Shown: positions 19,706 to 28,213 of the stretch, piece by piece
Numbering within the stretch: position 1 is the first letter of the stretch
Layout of the letters: each line of letters starts with the position of its first letter
Origin: Clostridia bacterium UC5.1-2E3
GTDB lineage: Bacteria; Bacillota; Clostridia; Lachnospirales; Lachnospiraceae
Length of the DNA stretch: 64,000 nucleotides
Reading direction: 5' to 3'
Assembly (NCBI GenBank): GCA_001304875.1
Contig: BBZO01000005.1
Location: 108,711 to 172,710, forward strand
Made by a program: the position numbers and the translations under genes
The notes under the pieces: model-generated
Told to the model about the DNA's origin: nothing
The model's database searches: none
The model's input: only the letters and a program-made list of their open reading frames with translations

Positions 19706-19728
19706 GCGCGGGGAATCAAGCCCCGCGC
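19706..19728. terminator. GC hairpin at the convergent gene ends
   Basis: GCGCGGGG pairs with CCCCGCGC around a 7-base loop. It spans the stop codon of the minus-strand Rpn-like gene; there is no clear T run in either direction. Confidence 0.4.
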
Positions 19729-20618
19729 AGCTCCTCCAGCTCGGCCAGAGAAAATCCGGTCTGCTCGGAGATCTCCTGGTCGGGCAGACCTTTAAACATG
19801 AGTTTCATAGCCTGGAATTTGCGTTCGCTGTTTTCCAGCTCTCTGCGATGCCGCTGTTCAATGATATCGATTTCCAGAATCATAGCTTCCTCGGTCATAT
19901 CGTCGATTTCTTTCATGGATCCTTCCTCCTTATATTTGGAAAACAGGCGTCTGTAGATCTGCAGAGCCATCAGCTTCAGTTTCTGGCCTTCGGAGGCGGT
20001 GATGACCTCTTCGGTTAGACCGTTGTTGATACTTCCGATTATATCATCGGTGATGAGTGATTTCAACGCTTCGATGTTCTCAGCGGAGCGTTCTTTTTGT
20101 ATCCGTTTTCGCAGCTTCAGGAGCTGGAAGGGAACCAGTGCCAGGAGATTTCTGCGGGCCAGCTCCTCGCGGGAGAGCTCCTGGTAGCGGATGACCGGCA
20201 CGCGGTATGTAAAACTCCCCTGGTCTCCGAAAATGACCGGCAGTTCCAGCGTGTCCGGCGCCCGGCAGTCCTCGTAGAGGTACAGAATCAGCGGATTGGG
20301 AAAATGAAGCTCCATCTTCCCGCCGCGTTTGGTCACGGCGTGCCGATGGCCGTACTCAAACATGCGCAGAATCAGATCGCCGTCCTCGGACATCTGGAAC
20401 TCCACGTGATAGCTTTTGACGGTCCCGACGGTTATGATGGTGTCGGCCAGCGTGCGCCTGAGATCGTCCGAGGTGTGCTCGGTCCAGTTGTATTCCACGG
20501 GACTGTCCAGCGGGTAATCTGTGCCGTACAGGCCATTGATCAGCCGGATCGTGGTTTTGGGGGACAGAGAAAGACAGCGTTTGGCGACACGGTCAAAAAT
20601 CGTGTGAAATTGTTTCAT
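19716..20618 (-). CDS. Rpn-like PD-(D/E)XK nuclease family protein
   Basis: 300 residues from ATG 20618, chosen because AAAGGAGG lies just upstream; earlier in-frame starts have none. The pattern FHTIFDRVAKRCLSLSPKTTIRLINGLYG, VEFQMSEDGDLILRMFEYG and LPNPLILYLYED-like segment (here HFPNPLILYLYED) is that of the PDDEXK_2 / Rpn family, recombination-promoting nucleases often labelled putative transposases. The candidate core is the YHVEFQ strand. The C-terminus is helical and ends in a small helix-turn pattern, LPDQEISEQTGFSLAELEEL. A degraded relative lies at 50389. Confidence 0.75.
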   Translation of the reverse strand: MKQFHTIFDRVAKRCLSLSPKTTIRLINGLYGTDYPLDSPVEYNWTEHTSDDLRRTLADTIITVGTVKSYHVEFQMSEDGDLILRMFEYGHRHAVTKRGGKMELHFPNPLILYLYEDCRAPDTLELPVIFGDQGSFTYRVPVIRYQELSREELARRNLLALVPFQLLKLRKRIQKERSAENIEALKSLITDDIIGSINNGLTEEVITASEGQKLKLMALQIYRRLFSKYKEEGSMKEIDDMTEEAMILEIDIIEQRHRRELENSERKFQAMKLMFKGLPDQEISEQTGFSLAELEELRGA

Positions 20619-20815
20619 TTGTGCCTCCTTTTCCAATAAAGGGAACATCGGGTGAAAATTATACCGAGAAAAATAGAATGTAAAGAAATAAGAATCAAAG
20701 CCGGCAGAATGCCGCTTGAAAGTAAAATCAGAATAGCATATTTCGGAAGGCAGTGCAAGAAAAATATTTGATCCTGTGCTTATACAAATATTTAAGTCCG
20801 TATTCATGCATACGG

Positions 20816-20844
20816 TTGACAGTCTCCGGGAAAAAGTGTATTCT
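20816..20844 (+). promoter_or_regulatory. Promoter of cysK
   Basis: Consensus TTGACA (20816-20821), 17-base spacer, TATTCT (20839-20844). The start codon is about 27 bases after the predicted transcription start. Confidence 0.75.
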
Positions 20845-20877
20845 CAAACATAAATCATATGGAAAGGTGTGAAGGCC

Positions 20878-21807
20878 ATGGAACATATTTATCAGTCCGT
20901 TGCGCAGCTGATCGGAGGAACGCCGCTGATGGAGGCGAAGGCTGTGGAGGAGAAACAACAGTTGAAGGCGCGCCTGCTTTTAAAGCTGGAGTATCTAAAC
21001 CCGGCAGGAAGCGTCAAGGACCGCGCGGCAAAATATATGCTGGAGGACGCGGAGGCTGCGGGAAAGATCAAACCTGGCGCTACGATCATCGAGGCGACCT
21101 CGGGGAATACGGGAATCGGTCTGGCGATCATGGCGGCCGCCAAGGGCTATCATCTGATTCTCACGATGCCGGAGACCATGAGCGTGGAGCGCAGAAATAT
21201 TTTAAAAGCCTACGGCGCGGAGATTGTGCTGACGGAGGGCGCGAAGGGAATGGCCGGAGCCGTGGCGAAGGCGGAGGAGCTGGCGGGGGAAATTCCTGGA
21301 AGCTTTATTGCCGCCCAGTTTGACAATCCGTCCAACGCGAAGGCCCACCGGGAGACCACCGGCCCGGAAATCTGGCAGGATACGGACGGAAATGTGGACA
21401 TACTGGTGTCCGCGGTGGGTTCCGGCGGCACCATAACCGGAACCGGCGAATACTTGAAATCTGTAAAGCCGGAAATCCGGGTGGTGGCCGTGGAGCCGGC
21501 GGCGTCCCCGGTGCTCTCCGGCGGACAGGCTGGTCCCCACAAGATACAGGGCATCGGAGCCGGATTTGTTCCCACAGTGCTGAACCGCCAGGTGTACGAC
21601 CAGGTGATGCGCGTGGAGGACGGCGCAGCGTTTGCGGCTGCGAAGCTGCTGGCGAAGACGGAGGGAATCCTGGTGGGAATCTCGTCCGGCGCAGCGCTTT
21701 CTGCGGCCATGGAGCTGGCGGCGATGCCGGAGAATGAGGGAAAGACTGTCGTGGCGATTTTGCCGGACAGCGGAGACAGGTATTATTCTACGGAATTGTT
21801 TGGATAG
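20878..21807 (+). CDS. cysK: Cysteine synthase A (O-acetylserine sulfhydrylase)
   Basis: PLP enzyme making cysteine from O-acetylserine and sulfide. ATG 20878 is used; a GTG at 20869 lies inside the ribosome binding site GGAAAGGTG. Visible: IGGTPLMEA, the PLP-lysine segment NPAGSVKDRAAKYM, the TSGNTGIGLAIMAA substrate loop, the phosphate loop GSGGTITGTGEYL, and GISSGAALSAA near the end. 309 residues, normal, intact, and expressed from its own strong promoter as a single gene. Confidence 0.95.
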   Translation: MEHIYQSVAQLIGGTPLMEAKAVEEKQQLKARLLLKLEYLNPAGSVKDRAAKYMLEDAEAAGKIKPGATIIEATSGNTGIGLAIMAAAKGYHLILTMPETMSVERRNILKAYGAEIVLTEGAKGMAGAVAKAEELAGEIPGSFIAAQFDNPSNAKAHRETTGPEIWQDTDGNVDILVSAVGSGGTITGTGEYLKSVKPEIRVVAVEPAASPVLSGGQAGPHKIQGIGAGFVPTVLNRQVYDQVMRVEDGAAFAAAKLLAKTEGILVGISSGAALSAAMELAAMPENEGKTVVAILPDSGDRYYSTELFG

Positions 21808-21876
21808 AGGGAGAGATGCCTGGCGGGGAAGGATGTGCCGCTGGGGCATCTTTGGTTTGTATGGAAGGTGAAGGAC

Positions 21877-22146
21877 ATGTCAACGGAGGCAATACTAAGT
21901 AATGACGGAAAATATACAGTATTTACTTACGGTAATACGGTTGTAAAATTTATGACATCCCCCAAACTTGAAAGATATACCAAAGTTTTAGAGTGGGATA
22001 AAGGTTATATTGTCGTTATGGCGCAATACAATACCGTTGGAGAAGTTGAGGAATATATTGATCTGGTTCCTATTTTAAAAAATCTTCATATAGATAGTGA
22101 CGAATTTGTTGAAAAGATAAAGAAAGTGAAGAGAAAAAATGGTTGA
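21877..22146 (+). CDS. Conserved hypothetical protein, 89 aa
   Basis: Starts MSTEAILSNDGKYTVFTYG behind a GGAAGGTGAAGG site and ends KIKKVKRKNG. It is a mixed alpha/beta protein with no membrane segment. I do not recognise a named family with certainty. The last 8 bases overlap the next gene, so the two are coupled in translation and probably act together. Base composition here is lower in GC than in cysK, a possible sign of later acquisition. Confidence 0.7.
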   Translation: MSTEAILSNDGKYTVFTYGNTVVKFMTSPKLERYTKVLEWDKGYIVVMAQYNTVGEVEEYIDLVPILKNLHIDSDEFVEKIKKVKRKNG

Positions 22147-22409
22147 TATAAAAAAAGTGGCTGATGCAGCAGATATGATTATAAATGGGTATGCATATAC
22201 GAAAGACGGACAATATGTGTGGGTATTATTTGTATTATACGTCGCATTGTATTGTCGAAGCGATGCATGTTCATGTGAGTGACGGGAAACTTACAGAATC
22301 CGGCTCGGCCAAATTTTTTGTAAAAGACAACGGGGATACGACGGTGGAAAAACGCGGCAGGTTGAAAGAACATGAAATTGTTAAGATCAGAAGTTATGAA
22401 GGGAATTAA
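22139..22409 (+). CDS. Conserved hypothetical protein coupled to the previous gene (one frame disruption)
   Basis: ATG 22139 begins MVDIKKVADAADMIINGYAYTK; after about 22215-22225 the sensible frame changes to LYYTSHCIVEAMHVHVSDG, ending RLKEHEIVKIRSYEGN at 22409. The shift equals one base gained or two lost. The joined product is about 90 residues, similar in size to its partner. No function is assigned. Confidence 0.6.
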
Positions 22410-22476
22410 ACGCTGCATTTTCTGGCGAGCGCTTAGAAGTTACTGATCAGATTCGAGAGCAAATCCCGCGCAGCAA

Positions 22477-22509
22477 AAGGCAGTCCCCCTAAAAATCGCA
22501 GACTGCCTT
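22477..22509. terminator. Bidirectional terminator
   Basis: AAGGCAGTC (22477-22485) pairs with GACTGCCTT (22501-22509). T-rich bases follow on the plus strand and TTTTG follows on the minus strand, so it can serve both the hypothetical gene pair and the convergent gntR gene. Confidence 0.8.
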
Positions 22510-22528
22510 CTATTCTTTCAGCCCCCCT

Positions 22529-23221
22529 CTACACAAACTCCCCATTCGTAAACATCCACTTTTCCGAATCTGGCAGCCGCGTGGCGTAGGTGACGTTGAT
22601 ATTGTTCAGATGCAGAAGAATCGCCTCCTGCAGCCCCTTCTCATCATGGGCGACCAGGGCATCCACGATGGCCTGGTGCTGGAGAGGGAGTGCGGTGGGA
22701 TCATCGTAGCGAAGCGCCACCAGTCTGGCGCGCAGGTAATGGATATCGCTTTCCCCGGTGTGGGAGAGAACGAACTCCTTATGCGTCAGATTGTAGAAAA
22801 TACGGTGAAATTCCGTATCCAGCTGAAACGCCAGCTCAAATGCAGACGCATTGATATATGCCCGCTGTCTGGCGATCAGGTCGTCAAGGTAGGGAATAAT
22901 CGGGTCAAACAGATTTTTTTTGCAGCCCTCCAGGATAATTTTGCACTCCAGAGCTTCCCGCAGGTAGCGGATGCGCTCCAGGTGCTCCAGATCGATATAG
23001 GTGACAAAGCTCCCGATTTTTGGGCGGGCCTCCAACGCTCCTTCCTTCACCAGGAGATGGACTGCTTCGCGGACCGGCACGCGGCTGCAGTTGAATTTCC
23101 TTGCCAGTTTCGCCTCACTTAGTTTCGTGCCCGGCAAAAGCTTGAGAGTGGAGATCTCATGCCACAAATACTGGTAGATTGTCGTTGTAAAATTGGCCGG
23201 CGCAGTTTCTGCTTTTAACAT
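22529..23221 (-). CDS. GntR family regulator with FCD ligand domain
   Basis: 230 residues from ATG 23221, after GGAAGGAGTC; upstream in-frame codons lack a binding site. N-terminal winged helix: IYQYLWHEISTLKLLPGTKL and KLARKFNCSRVPVREAVHLL, then an FCD all-helical ligand domain (RYLREALECKIILEG, LDTEFHRIFYNLTHKEFVL, the latter with a metal-binding type histidine). FadR-subfamily members sense organic or sugar acids. Divergent from a sugar-acid operon, with three copies of a CTAGTATACA-type operator between them. It probably represses that operon and itself. Confidence 0.88.
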   Translation of the reverse strand: MLKAETAPANFTTTIYQYLWHEISTLKLLPGTKLSEAKLARKFNCSRVPVREAVHLLVKEGALEARPKIGSFVTYIDLEHLERIRYLREALECKIILEGCKKNLFDPIIPYLDDLIARQRAYINASAFELAFQLDTEFHRIFYNLTHKEFVLSHTGESDIHYLRARLVALRYDDPTALPLQHQAIVDALVAHDEKGLQEAILLHLNNINVTYATRLPDSEKWMFTNGEFV

Positions 23222-23348
23222 GTGAGAAGACTCCTTCCCTGCCGTTTCGTGAAATCGGCTGTCAAATATTCTAAAGAAAATCATATCGTATTCTGCTGAA
23301 AAATGCAATCCGCACTTCCTGGACCAATAATTAAGTTTACAGATAAAA

Positions 23349-23360
23349 CTAGTATACAGT
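23349..23360 (+). promoter_or_regulatory. Candidate GntR operator, copy 1
   Basis: CTAGTATACAGT, identical to the copy at 23664. Confidence 0.55.
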
Positions 23361-23419
23361 ATTTCGGTATTATGAGGAAATATCGTTAAATATTTAATTA
23401 ACCATCTAGTAAAATGCAT

Positions 23420-23431
23420 ATTGTATACTAG
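23420..23431 (-). promoter_or_regulatory. Candidate GntR operator, copy 2 (inverted)
   Basis: ATTGTATACTAG on the plus strand, which is CTAGTATACAAT on the minus strand: 10 of 12 bases shared with the other copies, including the whole CTAGTATACA core. Confidence 0.55.
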
Positions 23432-23663
23432 AAAATAAACGAATAATTAACACTGTATTAACACAGAAAATGGTGCTCAATCTCTTCGAGTTCTCTGGAA
23501 AATATCAAAACAATCTGCAAATATTTCCCAATAAAAGCAAAATAATTCCAGATATTTTATGCAATATGCACATAAAATCAAAAATCTTTCGTATAAAACA
23601 TAGAAAAGAGAAAAGCATATTGATTTTTGCTCTGCAATATGTATACTGAAATTAAAAGAAAAA

Positions 23664-23675
23664 CTAGTATACAGT
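23664..23675 (+). promoter_or_regulatory. Candidate GntR operator, copy 3, next to the ribosome binding site
   Basis: CTAGTATACAGT ends about 10 bases before the GGGAGG ribosome binding site of the epimerase gene, where bound repressor would block the start of the operon. Confidence 0.6.
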
Positions 23676-23696
23676 TTGGAAAGGGAGGAAGCAGAC

Positions 23697-24395
23697 ATGG
23701 AAAAACGACGCAAAATATTATGCCCCTCTATTTTAAATCTTCCCATCGACAACATCCGCGAGGAAGTGGAGAAGCTGGATGCCACGGACATGGATATCTA
23801 CCATGTGGATCTGATGGACGGTTCGTTCGTCCACAATTTCGGTATGTCCCTGCGGGAGCTGGAGATGATAAGGCGTGTTACTGACCAGGGGCATCACAGG
23901 CTGATCGATTGTCACATGATGGTGATGAATCCGCACCGCTATGTGGAGCGGGTGGCGGATGCCGGGGCGGATATCATCTACATTCACCCGGAATCGGAGC
24001 TGATCCCGTCAGCCACACTGGAGCTGATTCAGATGAAGGGAAAGAAGACAGGGCTCATCTTAAATCCATGCACGTCTCTGGAGAGCGTAAAGGACATGCT
24101 TCCCATCACCGACTATGTGATGATTATGGCTGTGAATCCCGGATTTGCAGGAAGGGACTTCATGCCCTACACGAGACAGAAATTTATTGAGCTGAACGAG
24201 TACCGGGAGAAAAAGGGATATTCATATCACCTGCTTCTGGACGGCGGAGCGACGAGAGAGGTAATCGGCGATCTGTATCATAACTGCGGGGTGGAGGGGT
24301 TTGTGCTTGGAAAACAGGAGCTGTTTTCCAGGACGACGACTACGCTGTCTGCATTGACCGGATCCGCGGATTTTAACTTCCAGGTAACCAACTGA
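23697..24395 (+). CDS. Ribulose-phosphate 3-epimerase family protein (AlsE-like)
   Basis: 232 residues from ATG 23697 behind AAGGGAGG. TIM-barrel epimerase features: CPSILNLPID, YHVDLMDGSFVHNFGMS (metal ligands His and Asp), LIDCHMMVMNPHRYV, MIMAVNPGFAGRDFM and LLLDGGATREVI. The family includes pentose-phosphate epimerase and D-allulose-6-phosphate epimerase; its place in a sugar-acid operon favours a peripheral sugar-phosphate epimerase over the pentose-phosphate housekeeping copy. First gene of the operon repressed by the divergent GntR. Confidence 0.85.
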   Translation: MEKRRKILCPSILNLPIDNIREEVEKLDATDMDIYHVDLMDGSFVHNFGMSLRELEMIRRVTDQGHHRLIDCHMMVMNPHRYVERVADAGADIIYIHPESELIPSATLELIQMKGKKTGLILNPCTSLESVKDMLPITDYVMIMAVNPGFAGRDFMPYTRQKFIELNEYREKKGYSYHLLLDGGATREVIGDLYHNCGVEGFVLGKQELFSRTTTTLSALTGSADFNFQVTN

Positions 24396-24446
24396 CCCAG
24401 CACGTGTAAGACATACACAACACATTCAACACAAGGAGGAAACATT

Positions 24447-25541
24447 ATGAGAAAGAAATTATCAGTGCTTTTGACAGCTATCCTGGCAGCGTCCATGCTT
24501 GCAGCCTGCGGAGGAGGTTCGTCCGCCCCGGCGGATACAGCGGCAGCCGGCCCGGAAAGCTCCGGCGCAGAGGCATCCGGTGATGCGGCGGGGGCAGCGG
24601 GAGAGTCTGCATCCTCCGGCGAGACGGTGACATTAAAATACGATCTGACCGTTTCCCTGGATCATCCGTGGGGACTGGCGGCCACGGAGTTTAAGAACAG
24701 GCTGGAGGAGAAATCCGGCGGACGTTCCAGGTGGAAATTTATCCGTCCAGTACCTCTGGATCCGAGGCTGACTCGCTGGCTGGTATGCTGATGGGAACCA
24801 CCGACATGACCATGTCCGGCGGATCGTTCAACGGCTATGCGCCCAGCGCGACGCTTCTTGAGGCTCCCTGGCCTATAATTCTGAGGAGGATGTACAGAAG
24901 ATGCTGGAGAGCGACATCGGCGCTTCCATCATGCAGGACTTTGACGACGCGGGCTATCACGTGCTCTGGTACCAGCTCAGAGGCCGAGAGAGCTGACCTC
25001 CAACGTGCCGATCAATTCCGTGGCGGATCTGCAGGGTAAAAAGATGCGCATGTCCGGTGTGGCGCTTCACACCAACATGTGGAACAGCGCGGGGGCCGTA
25101 TGCTCCTCCATCGCGCTGGGTGAGACCTTCAACGCGCTGAGCCAGGGCGTGGTGGAGATGCAGGAGAATCCTTACGACATGATTTACGATAACAGTTTTT
25201 ACGAGGTGCAGGAGTATGTAAATCAGACGGATCATGTGTACTCCGCAATTCTGAACCTGATTGCTGCGGATCTCTACAACGATCTCGACGAGGAAATGAA
25301 AGGCTGGCTTGACGAGACCTCCGCCGAGATGCAGCAGTGGGTCAACGACTACTACTTTGAGCACAGGGACGAGTATCTCCAGAAGCTCATCGACGCCGGA
25401 ATGAAGGTAAATTCTGAGGTTGACAGAGATTCCATGAAGGAAGCCATGATGCCTGTGATCCAGCAGTATCTGGAAGAGCAGGGCGGCGGACTCTGGGAGA
25501 TGTACCAGGAAATCTGCGCGCTGTCTGAAGCGGATTCATAG
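24447..25541 (+). CDS. dctP: TRAP transporter solute-binding lipoprotein DctP (three frameshifts)
   Basis: Signal peptide with lipobox MLAACGGG (residues 15-22), then Ala/Gly/Ser-rich linker and the DctP fold: LTVSLDHPWGLAATEFKN, EIYPSSTSGSEADSLAGMLMG, VADLQGKKMRM, TFNALSQGVVEMQENP. Family members capture sugar acids or dicarboxylates and deliver them to the DctQM permease. Single bases are lost near 24720, 24871 and 24982, after which the original frame returns; joining gives about 365 residues. The RBS is AAGGAGG. Confidence 0.88.
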
Positions 25542-25580
25542 CATGGCTGCGCGTAACAGTCTGAAAGGTGGAACAACCAT

Positions 25581-26059
25581 ATGAAAAAATTTACGGAAAT
25601 CATAGATCGGTGTTTTCATGTGTTGTCTGCCGTCTGCTTCGGCCTGGTCAGCTTCTGCGTGCTGGTCCAGGTGACCACCCGCTATACTCCCGGCATTTCC
25701 GCGCCATGGACGGACGAGCTGACCCGCCTGTTCTTCATGTATACGGTTATGCTGGGGCCCCTATGGCCATCAAGTACAGGGAGTATGCGGAGATCGATAT
25801 TGTGACGGCAAATTTAAAAGGAAAGACGGCCCATATTGTGAATATCCTTGTAAATCTGTGCATCATGGTATTCAGTGCAGTGGCGGCAAAGCAGGCGTTT
25901 ACGCTTTTTAAGAACGGATTCCGAAGCGTGTCCTCGTCCCTGCAGCTTGGCATGTGGATCTTCTATTTTGTGCCGGTGGGAATTTTCGCCCTCACGTGTC
26001 TCTATGCGTTCGGAAAAATCGGTTCTGAGATAAAAATGATGGGAGAGGGGGAGAAATAA
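25581..26059 (+). CDS. dctQ: TRAP transporter small permease DctQ (one frameshift)
   Basis: Four-helix small membrane subunit: FHVLSAVCFGLVSFCVLVQV, PWTDELTRLFFMYTVMLG, then after a lost base near 25757 the frame continues PMAIKYREYAEIDIVTANLK and two further helices to MMGEGEK. The WTDELTR and hydrophilic EIDIV patterns are typical of DctQ. Located between dctP and dctM, as usual. About 160 residues joined. Confidence 0.88.
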
Positions 26060-26062
26060 ACG

Positions 26063-27334
26063 ATGGTAGCCGCGATGTTTATACTGTTTCTGATACTGCT
26101 TCTGATGGGCGTGCCGATCGCGTTTTCCCTGGGCTGCTCCTCGCTCTTTTACCTGTTTATGAACGATATCCCGCTGACGGTAATCGCCCAGAAATTCTAC
26201 GCAGGCATGGATTCCTTCACGCTTTTATGCATTCCCGGCTTCATGCTGGCCGGTGCGTTGATGAACGGCGGCGGAATCACAAAAAGAATTTTGGATTTCT
26301 GCAACGCGTTCCTGGGGCATTTTACTGGCAGTCTGGCGCTGGTAAATATCGTTGCCAGCATGGTGTTTGCCGGAATTTCCGGAACGGCCATTGCCGATGT
26401 GTGCAGCCTGGGGAGTATGCTGATCCCGGCCATGGTGGAGGATGGCTACGACGACGATTTCTCCGTCGCTGTGACCGCAGCGTCCTCCGTGGTAGGCCCC
26501 ATCATCCCGCCCAGCGTGCCCATGGTAATTGCCGGTTCCTGCGTGAGCATTTCCGTCGGGAAAATGTTCCAGGCCGGAATCATCCCCGGCATTCTTCTGG
26601 GGCTGGTGCTCTGCGTGCCGACCTATTATATCTCCGTGAAGCGGGGGTATCCGAAGCACGAGAGACGCACCTGGCCGCAGAGGTGGCAATGCACGAAAGA
26701 TGCCATCTGGGCAATCTTAATGCCGGTTATTTTACTTGGGGGAATCCTTACGGGAATCTTTACTCCCACGGAGGCTTCCATCGTGACCTGTGTGTATGCG
26801 CTGATTGTGGGTGTTTTCATTTACCGCGAAATCACGCTTAGGGACGTGCCCCGTATTGTATGGGAAAATATCCGGGCCTGCGCGGGAATTATCGTCCTTA
26901 TCGGTCTGGCAAATGTGTTTGCGTACATTCTGACGGCGGAGCGCATCCCGCAGATGGTGGCCACTGCGATTTTAAGCGTCACTGACAACCGGTTTGCGGT
27001 TATTATTCTGATCAACATTGTACTTTTATTTGTGGGAATGTTCATGGAAAGCCTGGCGGCGATTCTGATTACTTTCCCGGTGCTACTGCCCGTAGCCACG
27101 GCTGTGGGAATGGATCCGGTGCACTTTGCGCTGATGGCGATTCTGAACCTGATGCTGGGACTCACGACGCCGCCGGTGGGAATGTGCGTATGTACTGCGG
27201 CACAGATTGGAAAGGTATCTGCATTTAAGGCGTTTAAGGCGACCGTGCCATTCTTTATCGCCAGCCTGGTAGTGCTGGCGCTGGTATCCTTTGTTCCGGC
27301 AGTTACGCTGTTTATACCGGGAATTTTAGACTGA
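26063..27334 (+). CDS. dctM: TRAP transporter large permease DctM
   Basis: 423 residues, intact, with about 12 membrane helices. MFILFLILLLMGVPIAFSLG, FAGISGTAIADVCSLGSMLI, VVGPIIPPSVPMVIAGS and TTPPVGMCVCTAAQIG are family motifs. It works with DctQ and DctP in Na+-driven uptake of a carboxylated substrate. Three bases separate it from dctQ. Confidence 0.93.
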   Translation: MVAAMFILFLILLLMGVPIAFSLGCSSLFYLFMNDIPLTVIAQKFYAGMDSFTLLCIPGFMLAGALMNGGGITKRILDFCNAFLGHFTGSLALVNIVASMVFAGISGTAIADVCSLGSMLIPAMVEDGYDDDFSVAVTAASSVVGPIIPPSVPMVIAGSCVSISVGKMFQAGIIPGILLGLVLCVPTYYISVKRGYPKHERRTWPQRWQCTKDAIWAILMPVILLGGILTGIFTPTEASIVTCVYALIVGVFIYREITLRDVPRIVWENIRACAGIIVLIGLANVFAYILTAERIPQMVATAILSVTDNRFAVIILINIVLLFVGMFMESLAAILITFPVLLPVATAVGMDPVHFALMAILNLMLGLTTPPVGMCVCTAAQIGKVSAFKAFKATVPFFIASLVVLALVSFVPAVTLFIPGILD

Positions 27335-27355
27335 TTGTGAAAGGACTTGAGAAAT

Positions 27356-28198
27356 ATGGAACAGGTGGTAGTGATCACAGGGGCCGGCGGAGGCCTGGGG
27401 AGTATTTTTGCGAAGGAGTTCGCTAAAGACGGGAGGAAGGTCGCGATTCTGGACTTTAATCTGGAAGCTGCCGGCCGGGTGGCGGAGGAGATCCGTGCAT
27501 CCGGCGGCCGGGCGGCTGCATTTTCCTGTGATGTCACAGACAAGGCCTCACTGGAGGCGGCCCGCAGGAATGTGAGGGAGACCTTCGGGGCCTGTGATGT
27601 GCTCATTAACTGTGCAGGAATACAGGATCCGCTGGCCAAGACGACCAAAGAAGCTTATGAGCCCGGAGATGAGCTGGGCACAGAGACGGATGATGAGAGC
27701 CGCACACTTTTTAACCTGGACGGGAGCCGTCTTTTAAAGGTGATGAACGTCAACTGGCTGGGGACGTTTACGGCCTGCCAGGTGTTTGCTGTCGATATGG
27801 TGGGCCGCGAGGGCTGCTCGATCATAAATATTACTTCCATGGCGGCCTACGATGCCCTCAGCATGGTCCCGGCCTACGCCTCCAGCAAGGCCGCCGTGGA
27901 TATGTTTACCCGATGGCTGTCCAATTACATTTCCAATGAGTATGGAAAGGTCAGAGTTAACGCCGTGGCGCCGGGGTATTTCTTAACTCCTCTGAATCAT
28001 GACATGTATGTAAATCCCGACGGAAGCTACACGGCCCGCTATGACCACGTGATTCACAGGACGCCCATGGGCAGGCTGGGGGAGCCGGAGGAGCTGGTGG
28101 GGGCGCTTAAATTCTTTGCGGATCCGCAGCTGTCCGGCTATATAACAGGGCAGGTGATTGCAGTGGACGGCGGTTTCCTGTCCTGTCCGGGAATCTGA
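27356..28198 (+). CDS. SDR family oxidoreductase
   Basis: 280 residues from ATG 27356, 9 bases after AAAGGAC. Classical SDR: NAD(P) loop VVITGAGGGLGSIFA (TGxxxGxG), NCAGIQDP in place of NNAG, active-site serine in IINITSMAAYDA, and YASSKAAVDMF (YxxxK). A longer loop after NCAGIQDP (KEAYEPGDELGTETDDESR) is notable and suggests a specialised substrate pocket, as in gluconate/mannonate-type sugar acid dehydrogenases. The clean LSGYITGQVIAVDGGF C-terminus is present. Operon context points to sugar-acid oxidation or reduction. Confidence 0.88.
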   Translation: MEQVVVITGAGGGLGSIFAKEFAKDGRKVAILDFNLEAAGRVAEEIRASGGRAAAFSCDVTDKASLEAARRNVRETFGACDVLINCAGIQDPLAKTTKEAYEPGDELGTETDDESRTLFNLDGSRLLKVMNVNWLGTFTACQVFAVDMVGREGCSIINITSMAAYDALSMVPAYASSKAAVDMFTRWLSNYISNEYGKVRVNAVAPGYFLTPLNHDMYVNPDGSYTARYDHVIHRTPMGRLGEPEELVGALKFFADPQLSGYITGQVIAVDGGFLSCPGI

Positions 28199-28213
28199 TA
28201 AGGGGGCTTGAAA

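Larger units (their letters stand above)
23222..23696. other. AT-rich regulatory region between gntR and the sugar-acid operon
   Basis: 475 bases without a gene, much richer in A and T than either flank. It holds three copies of one operator-like sequence (listed separately), a fourth weaker GTATACTG at 23641, and AT-rich promoter-like stretches. I see no small gene with a plausible ribosome binding site. Confidence 0.6.

Noticed and set aside
26821..27648. A 275-codon minus-strand frame across dctM and the SDR gene
   Set aside because: Spans two real genes on the other strand and has low-complexity, unbalanced composition.
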